Source: Zantedeschia hybrid cultivar (lineage: Eukaryota; Streptophyta; Magnoliopsida; Alismatales; Araceae). Taken from it: a DNA stretch of 64,000 nucleotides. Under the pieces are notes generated by a model. It did no database searches and was not told where the DNA came from. It worked only from the letters and a program-made list of their open reading frames with translations. Made by a program: the position numbers and the translations under genes. The stretch covers positions 42,149,980 through 42,213,979 of the forward strand of contig JARZZO010000004.1 of the NCBI GenBank assembly GCA_030544215.1. Reading direction: 5' to 3'. Positions 45,255 through 54,693 of this stretch are shown one piece after another (within the stretch, counting starts at the first letter, position 1; each line of letters starts with the position of its first letter).

Positions 45255-47927
45255 TGTAACGACCCGCCATCCTATGACCGGAGACCCGATCACTAAATGG
45301 ATGTCGGCCCATTAACTGCAGGTTCACACCCGGATCTCACACAACACATCTGGAGGAGTAAGTGCTAAACAAGGCTAAATATAACAATCTCACGGACTAC
45401 AAGGAAAGTACAAGTGCGCAGGAAAGAGATTAACAATGTCCGTATACAGTCCAACAATAATTACATGGTCCAACAGATTAAATAAGTACAGGCAGAAGTA
45501 AAGTACAACAACATCGGGGCATATCCCGGAACTGAGATAGTTGCTGGTCTGCACACCAAGAAGACACCACACACCGCCACACGCCACGAGGTCCACACCT
45601 GAAACCGCAGGGAGTGAGCCACACCAGAATTGGGCTCAGTAGGGATCATCCGATCCCCAGCCTCCCACTCACACACCCACAAGTGCAACAATACAGATAT
45701 ATGGCAATTAAATACAGCAGTAAACATGGCACCCAAACCTGATATGAAACGTACGCATAAGCAGTGTAGCAGGAACAGTTCTAAGTAACCCGAAGAATCC
45801 AACACAAAGTCACGTCTCACAGCCAAAGTCCACAAAGCGATCGAACCACACTGTCGACCGAAGTCAAACGTCGCCTCACAACACCACCAACACTCACGCC
45901 TGTCCGCCCCTACAGTGTTCCGGGGCACCGTAGGGTGAGGCAGTAAGTCAAACTAGGACTAGCTGGGACCAGTGAACCACCACTGCCAAGCTACGTGTGC
46001 ACACAAGCAGTCTAGACTACTGTCCTACCGACCGGATTTCCTCCACGCCAGGCCTCGGCGCTTCAGGAGGACCCTGGGGACCGGCGAACCCCCGTCAAGC
46101 CGAAGCTACAGGAACTACCAACAACCCTAACCTCCTGGGCTGCGTCAGACCAAAGGGCGAAGGGTACCACTCGTAACCTTGATCAAAGGTCACATCAGGC
46201 CCAGTGGCTACAGGGGTAAAACAACTCCAACAGTACCACAACCAGCTCCACAGCAAGAAACGCGCCGGAAGCTGTCACGACAAACAGGGAAACCCCGACC
46301 CGCTGAGACCAAACAGCAACCCCTCGGATAGCGCACCGGCTACTCCGGCCCGACGGGCTCAAGGTGGTTCTGCTTCCCTCAGCCAAAGGTAAAACACAAC
46401 ATGTACCACTCCTCCCACCGGTACGGCACAATGCCTCACAGACACTATGGCCCTTCCCCATCGGCCCAAGGTGACAAACGTAAACCATAGTTATTCCGAT
46501 TCCATATTCGCATAAGTACACACACACACATAACTTGATTCCATTCACACAGTAAACCTCCGTCTCAGCGTATAACTTAAAGCATGCATTTGAATCATCC
46601 AACCGTGAAACATGTGATAATAACAGGAATTAATACATTTCTGTCTTGAATCGCGTCGACCGAGGTCGACGCCATTCAAGCCCCTCAAACAGGTTCATTT
46701 AAACCAGATTATTATACCCTAAAACGCGTCAGAGGCCACAGACGCCATTCACACTAGAATTCTAGAGTTGCTGAAGCCTCAGTCGGGGGATTTTCCTGCC
46801 TAAATGGCGTCATGCTGGCACGTCGCCATTCGAAATGGCGTCATCCAGGCATGACGTCATTTAACGCCAGAACCCCAAACTCATGGAACCTCGAACAGGG
46901 AGGTTTCTGCCTAAATGGCGTCATACTGGCCCGACGTCCTTCGAAAAGGCGTCGTCCAAGCACGACGCCGTTTAGCGCCAGAAACCCGGTTCCATGGTTC
47001 AACCCGAGGGTTTCTCCCCTTAACCCCAAACACCCCAAAACGCCCAAAACAGAAGGGGGGAAAAAGGGAAATCAAACTACCACAAGCATGCTACAATTCC
47101 ACAATCCCGAACACGGCCATTCCCACAAGAAAACCCCCTAAACATGCTCATTCTAACTCAAAACACATCATGCCACGCCAAGGAAATCACGAGCAAGATA
47201 ACCACAGTCCATGCAAGGTTCGTCCCCCTACCGGTTCTTGAACTCCTCCAAGCTCCGTGCCGCCGTCCCTCCGCACCGCACACCGCCGCCGGTACCCCCG
47301 AGGACGTCGCCACTCCGTCGAGACGTCGGCCGCTGTCTGGAGAATGGAACGCCGCGAAGGAAGTGGTGGAGGTAGAGGTGAGAGATAGGGAGGTGTTGGA
47401 GTGATGGAAGAGGAAGAAGAGGAAGGGAAAGGGGAAAAGAGGGTCGGAGAGGGCGGAGAGGACGAAGAGAGAGAGGGTGGAGGCGAAAATGAGGGAAAGA
47501 AGGGGAGGCTCGCGGGGTCAATCAGAAACTGGCTAAAACGTGTCGACAGAGACAGACGCCAATCAGGTGACAGGACGGGCCGTACTGACAGCGCTCTGAA
47601 ACGCGTCGACCACCACGGACGCCGTTCAGACGATATGTCAGGCACCGTACACTGACATTGCAGAGTCGCAGTCTGAATCGCGTCGTGCATCACGGACGCC
47701 GTTCAGACGACGAGACAGGGGCCGTACTCTCGCGGCCCGAAACTCGCCCACGTGGCACAACAGCAAGCAGACTTAAATGGCGTCCACACAACCTGACGCC
47801 TTTTGAAAGGCGTCGAGCAGTGCAGATGTCATTCAGTCAAAACTCTCAAGACCCCCCTCAGGGTCCAAACCAGGGGATCCGACCCGAACCCGACCCGAAT
47901 ACTGAACCCGAAACATCAGTCCTTACA
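45255..47927 (-). repeat. 5' LTR of element G
   Basis: 2673 bp, TGTAAGGACTG...GTTACA in element orientation. Complete. The same palindrome array as the 3' LTR lies at about 46644-47840. GA/TC-rich stretch 47340-47500. Several ORFs (for example 47187-47693) follow this low-complexity sequence and are not credible proteins. Confidence 0.9.
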
Positions 47928-48464
47928 GGCCTAGAGGGTCACACGCAAATGATTCTCAAGGCGATGGATAAATAAGTAGGTTTTATACAAACCGGGGATT
48001 TTTATGAAAAATCGCGCGATTAGTATAAAACATAGCGAACGGGCTGAGCAGGCCAAGCTGCTGCTAACCCTAGCCGCCCCTCCTCTGTTTCTCTCTCTCT
48101 CTGGCATCCAGACAGATCTAGATCTGCTCCGCCGCTTCTCCGAATCCCGTTTGACGGGAAATTGTCCGCGCGTTGCGGCGATCATTACGGCGACTGGCGG
48201 AGGTTTCGTGGGCTGCGAAGAACGAGGAACGTGAGGATATCCGTCGTGAGGAGGATCGCGTAGACTTCGCTAGAGGCCGGGCACTTGCGCGGCTTGTGGT
48301 GTCACACCGACGGAACCGAACGGTTGCGGATTCGAATCCGCACACGGTGAGAACTTCGATTATCCGATAATCGATTTTAGTTTTTCGAAACGGGAAAACG
48401 GATCGATGTTTTATTTTATTTTCCGCTGCGTGAGCGATCCGGAGAAACCCGAGAAAACCCAACA
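47928..48464 (+). repeat. 5' LTR of element D, last third only
   Basis: Corresponds to about 55712-56246 of the 3' LTR. It begins in the block CTAGAGGGTCACACGC, immediately after the end of element G. Confidence 0.88.
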
Positions 48465-48465
48465 G

Positions 48466-48481
48466 TGGTATCAGAGCCAGG
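48466..48481 (+). other. Primer-binding site of element D
   Basis: TGGTATCAGAGCCAGG one base after CCCAACA. Confidence 0.92.
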
Positions 48482-49320
48482 TTCCATTATTTCTCGTCCC
48501 TTTTCGATCTCCGAAATTAATTTTTTCATGAGTTATTCCATGCTGTAACTTCGATTAATTGTTGGATCCGTGTTCATGCGATGAACACAGTTAATCAAAT
48601 TATTTTCTTTCAATTTTTCGAAATTTATTTGGGGGTTTTTCGTGTTCTTCGTGAGACGAAGAACGACGAGTTTACGGCGGCTTCAATCGGCCTTCCCAAG
48701 CGTTGGGATTGAGGCCGGGACTCCGGATTCTCTTGGTTTGATTCTTTGTCATCACCAGACTCCTTGCTGATGCTGGTGGTGGCCGGTATGGAGGGGAGTG
48801 CCCTCTCTTTCTTCTTCCTAGGGTGCAAAAACCAGTTTTTGAAAGGGGAGATTGGGCTCGGGTTGCTCCTAAAGGCGCACCGCCGGCGGCCCCTACCGGC
48901 GCAGGGCACCTCGCCGGCGCCAGGGCATCACCGGACGGGGCCGGAGGCGCCGACCGCCGGCCGCTTGGGGCCCTAATTCTCCCTCCCTGCCGCCGCCTTG
49001 AAACCTGCAAACGCAGGTTGGGGTTTCATAAAGGGGGGGGGCGTCGGGCTCGGCTGGGAAGAAACGGGGCGGAACCGGTCAGACTGTGCCGGCATCAGCT
49101 GAACCGGACCCTGGCTGGGCCAGGGTCCCTGGTCCGAGCCACTGGACCTGGTTCGAACCAGGTCCAGTGGGCTGAGCCCTAATAGGCCTCCCTCTTATTC
49201 CTTTTAAATCCCTATTCAAACTCCAAATGCCTATTTAATTAAAATTGGATTTTAATTTGAAAACTCAAAAAGGTTTTGAAATTAAATTTATCATTCAATT
49301 GTATTTAATTGGGCTTTTAT
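48482..49320 (+). mobile_element. Element D leader, GC-rich part
   Basis: Non-coding. Contains GC-rich palindromes: GGACCCTGGC/GCCAGGGTCC around TGG (49106-49128), and a perfect 32-bp palindrome at 49139-49170 centred on GGTTCGAACC. ORFs here (48625-49182, both strands) follow the GC-rich block; no domain is recognised. Confidence 0.75.
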
Positions 49321-49925
49321 TAATGATTTTGAATCATTAAGTTAATTAAGGATTTATTAATTAGCAATTAGTTGTGGATTAATTGAGGTTAATATTAGTT
49401 TAAGTGTTAAATTAATTATTGACCTTAATTTATCTAATTTTAAGAGTTAAAATTAATGGTTAATAATCATTAATCTAATTGTTAGATTATTAATTATTAA
49501 TACATCTAATTGTTAATTATCAATTTGAGTTAATTATTAACTTAATTGTTAAATTAACAATTAACTTAAATGACTGATTTAAATGTTAAATTAGTAGTCC
49601 TTGATTAATTATTATTAGTCATTAATTGAATAGTTAAATTAATGATAACTTTAATTATCTAATCTAAGAGTTAGATTAATTAATTATTAATTAGTTAGTG
49701 TTAATTATTCGTTTAAGAGTTAAATTAATAATTAACATTAATTGGCTAATCTAAGTGTTAGATTAGTAGTTAATAATTAATTTGGTTGATTATTAATTTA
49801 AGTGTTAAATTATTAATTAACTTTGTTGGATTAATCTAAGAGTTAGATTAATCTTTAATAGTCTAATTGTTAGATTATTAATGGGGTTTAATCTAAGTGT
49901 TAGATTATTAGAATTGTTCTAACTT
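49321..49925 (+). repeat. AT-rich triloop hairpin array, element D
   Basis: At least ten palindromes with 3-nt loops GAG, GTG, TTG or ATG. Examples: TAATCTAA-ttg-TTAGATTA, TAATTTTAA-gag-TTAAAATTA, GATTAATCTAA-gag-TTAGATTAATC, and ACTGATTTAA-atg-TTAAATTAGT. The longest, 49695-49741, has 22-nt arms with one mismatch when G-U is allowed. Confidence 0.8.
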
Positions 49926-50500
49926 GCATAGAATAATCTAGAATTATTAATTCGGAGTGTGTGCGCATGTGATGTGTGTTTATTGCTTTTAAATTTGATT
50001 TAATTGCATGTTAAGTTAATTAAAAGTGTTTTCGAAATTCAAACACTAATTTTGATTGGATCCCAGCTTTTTGTAAGCCAAAATTATATATTTTGAAAAC
50101 TCTTTTATTTTACCCATGTGATGCGCCGAATCATGTGTGGGATGTTTAAAACACACTGTGGTCATGGATATGCACTTATTTAATTGTTTATGTGATGAAT
50201 GATGTGTTTGTGTGGATCGTGGATGAATGATGGATGTTTATTAATTGTTAATAAATAGAGATCTGCGTATCTCTCTCTCTCTCATTCTCTGATGTATTTC
50301 TACCTCCCTCACTCTTGTACTCGCCATAAGGCCTTCAATTTACCTGTAAATTATAGAATTTATTTGTAATATGATCGAGGCAACCGAGGAAGGAGCGAGG
50401 ACGATCCACAGCTGCAACCAGGAAGGCGAAAAGATGAATATCATTTGCCTATGTGTTTGCAGGTTTATCTAATGTAAATGTTATGTTAGATTGTGTGTGC

Positions 50501-51182
50501 GTTTGACTGTTGGCTCCAGTCAAACCCACTGTGCTATCCATGACCACACTAGACATGTATGTGATGCATTGTTTTTCTTTTGATTATGAATCAAAGCAGG
50601 TATAGTATTTAGTAAATATATACGATATATTTATATACTATCACCTAGGAGAGACCAAGATAAAAGTTATCTAAATACTCTCAGATAAACTCTAAGCCGC
50701 AACGTGAGTAGTTAAGAACTTACCGCGTGGTCCACCATCGTTATAGTCATAGGATTCGAATCACTTTAGGCAGGTTTGTTGTGCTATCTACAAGGCTTGC
50801 TTAATTGGGAGGAGAAATTGTGGCTATGGCATTAGATGCCTATATGATCGGGGTAGAGGAACCATGTAGCTTTGTTGTGCTATCCACAAGGGCTGCATGC
50901 AAATCTATGCTCGTCGCGTAATGATGGTTAGCTTAGACTAGAATTAGTGGTTTGTTGTGCTATCCACAAGGCCATTAAATCTCTGGGGACCAAAACTATG
51001 ATCAGATATTGTAAGGAGTTGCAAGTCCCATGCGTTGGGTGCTCTCTGATTGTATTACAGTTTGTTGTGCTATCCACAAGGCTGTAGTGCAAGTCATTGA
51101 GATTCTGATCCCCACTAGGAGACTGTCGGCATCTCCTATTCTGTATAACTGAGGGTTATACAGTCCGTCGAAAATTAGTGGG
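50501..51182 (+). repeat. Structured leader of element D: hairpin array and junctions
   Basis: GTTTGACTG/CAGTCAAAC hairpin 50501-50525. Capped hairpins 50768-50802, 50863-50899, 50944-50978 and 51052-51090, all with TTGTTGTGCTATCCACAAGG (one base differs in the first). Small junction 51001-51050, closed by ATCAGA/TCTGAT. Terminal three-way junction 51111-51182, closed by CCCACTA/TAGTGGG, with arms GGAGA/TCTCC and CTGTATAAC/GTTATACAG. The gag ATG follows 92 nt later. Confidence 0.8.
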
Positions 51183-51273
51183 AGTTAAACTTGAACAAAA
51201 GACCATGTCTTGTTTTAAATTTTAATAATTGAACATCTGCTGAATAGATTTTACTTATCTCCTGTAGGGAATT

Positions 51274-51645
51274 ATGTCATCGAATAACCCGCTCCGTGGC
51301 ATACTTGATGCCCTTTTGACTTACCTGATCTACTCGGATTGGTTCAGATACCTGAAGAATGTCTTCAGATCTAAGCACATTGACTTTGTCCCTGGAGCTG
51401 ATCCTCCTGCTGAATCGGCATTGAATGCCCCTGAAGCAGAGATGATAGCTAACGATATAAGATCGAAGGACAAAGGCAAAGGAGTAGTGAAGGGTGACTG
51501 CTTCTACTATAAGCAGTATGGTCACTGGAAGAGGAACTGCAAGGAGTTCCTTAACGATAAAGCTCATAGAAAGGTGAAGCTGTCTGAAGCTTCAGATATC
51601 TATATGATAGATATCAACTTGTCAGTTAGAGATTCCACATCTTGA
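51274..51645 (+). pseudogene. Element D gag remnant with internal deletion
   Basis: Opens MSSNNPLRGILDALL and keeps the first roughly 60 residues, then jumps to the linker before the zinc knuckle (CFYYKQYGHWKRNC; the second Cys of CX2C is now Tyr). About 0.5 kb coding for the capsid core is missing compared with E2. The frame ends at a TGG-to-TGA stop in RDSTSWVLDTG. This Gag cannot form particles alone. Confidence 0.88.
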
Positions 51646-53166
51646 GTATTAGATACCGGATGTGCTTCTTACATCTGCCATGATGTGCAGATGCTGACAA
51701 ATAAGTGTAAGCTAAGACAAGGTGAGGTGGAATTGAGGCTAGGAAACGGCGCAAAAGTTGCGGCGATTGCTGTTGGGACAGCAAACCTCAGGCTTCCATC
51801 AGGAGACGCCTTACTTTTAGAAGATTGTTATTATGTTCCTAGCATAATAAAGAACATCATATCAATATCTTGTTTGGACAAGATAGGATATAGGTTGACC
51901 ATTGAGAATAGAAGTTGTTCAATTTATTATGGTAATAAATCAATAGCTTCGGCATCTTTAGTCAACGGTCTATATCTCTTAGATGTTTCTTATTACAATC
52001 TTCAAATTGATAATGCTCTTAAGAAGAGCAAGAATTGTGTGAACCAGGCCTACATGTGGCATTGTAGACTTGGGCACATTGGCAAAAGCAGGTTGCAAAA
52101 CTTGCACAAGCATGGTTACTTAACTGTATTCGATTATGAATCATTTGCAACATGTGAATCCTGCCTTATGGGAAAGATGGCAAAATCTCCATTTACTGGA
52201 CATGGAGAACGTGCCAAGGACATTCTGGAACTAATACATTCGGATGTATGTGGTCCCATGTCCACCCAAGCCAAAGGTGACTTTTCATACTTCATCACGT
52301 TCACCGATGACTTCTCAACATTCGGCTATGTGTACTTAATGAAGTACAAGTCGGAAGCGTTTGAGAAGTTCAAGGAGTTCAAGAATGAGGTAGAGAAGCA
52401 GTTAGAAAAGAGTATTAAAGCTCTTCGATCAGATCGAGGAGGAGAATACTTGAGTACTAACTTCACACAATTCTTAAAGGATAATGGTATCCTTTCTCAG
52501 CTAACCCCTCCATATACACCACAGATGAATGGTGTATCGGAAAGGAGGAATCGCACCTTGTTGGACATGGTGCGATCTATGATAAGCTTTTCGGGATTAC
52601 CAGTGTCCCTCTGGGGGTATGCTCTAGAGTCAGCAGCATACCTACTGAACAGAGTACCCAGCAAGTCTGTGGCCTCTACTCCATATGAGATATGGAAAGG
52701 CAGGAAACCAGAATTTAAACATGTTAAAGTCTGGGGTTGTCCTACTCATGTAAAGAGGCATGATCTAGACAAGCTGGAATCACGAACTGATAAATACAGG
52801 TTTGTGGGATATCCAAAGGAAACCTTTGGATACTATTTTTTCCATCCTGGTGAACAAAATGTGTTTGCCGCCAGGAAAGCTGTCTTCCTGGAAGAGGAAT
52901 ACCTTCTCCAGGAGGACAGTGGGAGTAAAATAGTACTAGAAGAGGTTCCAGATCCCCAAACAGCTACATTATCATCAGATGAGATATCAGTTCCTGAATC
53001 TGTTCAGGTACATACAGGTGAGCCTCGTAGATCTGGTAGATTACCTAGACTACCCGAACGATATGTGGGACATATCGCTGAAGGTGAGTCTAAGGTAGAA
53101 TATAATGAGGATGATGATCCTAAAACCTACCAGGAGGCCATAGAAGGCCCAGAATCCGGGAAATGA
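51646..53166 (+). pseudogene. Element D protease and integrase
   Basis: The protease site LDTGCASYIC is followed by an open frame from 51685 (493 codons). It holds the pre-integrase zinc site (WHCRLGHIGK ... CESCLMGK) and integrase with HSDVCG, SDRGGEYLS and SERRNRTL, all three catalytic positions intact. It then runs through the C-terminal part and the RT linker (PERYVGHIAEG). It stops at TGG-to-TGA (53165) before REAMNSEIQ. Best-preserved integrase in the window. Confidence 0.9.
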
Positions 53167-54660
53167 CGAGAAGCCATGAACTCAGAAATCCAGTCCATGC
53201 ACACCAACCAAGTTCGGAACTTGGAGGACTTGCCCGAGGATATTGTACCCATCGGTTGCAAGTGGATCTTTAAGAGAAAGATCGGTGCTGATGGACGGAT
53301 CGACACTTATAAGGCAAAGTTGGTGGCAAAGGGATATCGTCAAAGGCAAGGAATTGACTATGACGAGACTTTCTCATCAGTTACCATGATAAAGTCGATC
53401 AGAGTTCTGCTCGCCATTGCTGCACATTTTGATTATGAAATCTGGTAGATGGATGTAAAGACTGCCTTCCTCAATGGTAACCTTGAGGAAGAGGTGTATA
53501 TGATACAACCAGAAGATTTCACATCCAAAGAATCTCTAGATAAAGTGTGCAAGCTTCAGAGGTCTATTTATGGATTGAAACAAGCTTCCCAGAGCTGGAA
53601 CATAAGATTTGACGAGGCTGTCAAGTTTTATGACTTCATTAAGAATGAAGATGAGCCTTGTGTGTACAAGAAGACCAGTGGGAGTGCAGTCACTTTTCTA
53701 GTTCTTTACGTAGATGACATATTACTCATTGGGAATGATGTAGCTATGATGTCATCAGTAAAGATCTGGCTGTCGAAAAACTTCTCTATGAAGGATTTGG
53801 GAGAAGCATCCTACGTATTGGGAATACGGGTCTATAGAGATAGATCAAAGAGGATGCTTGGAATGACCCAATCCTTATACATAGATATCATAGTCAAAAG
53901 GTTTGGCATGGAAAATTCCAAGAGAGGTCTCATACCGATGAAACATGGAATTGGTCTCTCAAAGGAGTAGTCTCCTAAGACTCCTAATGAGAGGGCATTC
54001 ATGGATAGAATACCCTATGCCTCTGCCATAGGATCTATCATGTATGCCATGCTATGTACACGACCTGATGTTGCATTTGCTCTAAGTGTTACGAGCAGAT
54101 TTCAGGCTGATCTAGGCGAAGAGCACTGGAAGGCAGTGAAATGTATCCTTAAGTACTTGAGAAGAACTAAGGATATGTTTCTTGTCTATGGAGGAGGTGA
54201 CTTGAAACTGCAAGAATTTACTGACTTGAGTTTCTAGTCATATCCAGATGATAGCAAGTCTAAATCTGGATTTGTGTTTACATTAAAGAAATGTGCAGTG
54301 TGCTGGAAGAGTTCCAAGCAAGTAACCACTGCAGATTCGACGACTGAAGCTGAGCACATCGCTGCAGCTGAAGCTTTCAAGGAAATAGTGTGGTTGAAGA
54401 AGTTCATCACCGACCTTGACATAGTTCCCGGTATCCTTGATCATGTTCTACTGTTGTGCGACAACAATGGGACTATTGCACAAGTGAAAGAGCCGTGGTC
54501 TCATCAGAAATCGAAAGATGTTCTGAGGCGCTTTCGTCTTATCCAGAGGAGATGTAGTAATGGAAAGAGTTCCATCCGTCGACAATGTAGTAGATCCACT
54601 GACAAAGTCGTTGGCTCAAATTGTGTTTGAGTGTCACCTAGAGTCTATAGGCTTATTATA
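53167..54660 (+). pseudogene. Element D reverse transcriptase and RNase H
   Basis: RT begins at about 53176 (NLEDLPEDIVPIGCKWIFKRK). 53449-53970 carries MDVKTAFLNG and the catalytic LYVDDILLIG. 54001-54237 and 54274-54630 are the RT end and RNase H (TTEAEHIAAAEA, LLCDNNGTIA). Stops: CAG-to-TAG at 53446 and 54237, and ATG-to-TAG near 53968. A small deletion near 54543 (LIQRRCSNGK in place of an IREIIARGD-like tail) shifts the last part out of frame. Confidence 0.9.
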
Positions 54661-54682
54661 TAAAGATGATTGGCTTTAGTCC

Positions 54683-54692
54683 AAGTGGGAGA
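54683..54692 (+). other. Polypurine tract of element D
   Basis: AAGTGGGAGA just before the 3' LTR. Confidence 0.85.
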
Positions 54693-54693
54693 T

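Larger units (their letters stand above)
41040..47927 (-). mobile_element. Element G, Gag-only LTR retrotransposon (TR-GAG type)
   Basis: Two large LTRs (3' LTR 41040-43680, 5' LTR 45255-47927), PBS 45238-45252 and polypurine tract 43681-43694 enclose only 1574 bp, which code for one Gag. Protease, RT and integrase are absent, and there is no room for their remains between the Gag stop (44059) and the polypurine tract. This fits non-autonomous TR-GAG elements described in plants, which depend on a partner's enzymes. The alternative is a simple pol deletion from an autonomous element. The 3' LTR lacks about 32 bp of its outer end. Confidence 0.82.

Noticed and set aside
47187..47693. 168-codon minus-strand ORF, Ser/Pro-rich, and its plus-strand partner in the G LTR
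   Set aside because: Low-complexity GA/TC stretch in an LTR; not maintained in the sister LTR at 42970-43263.
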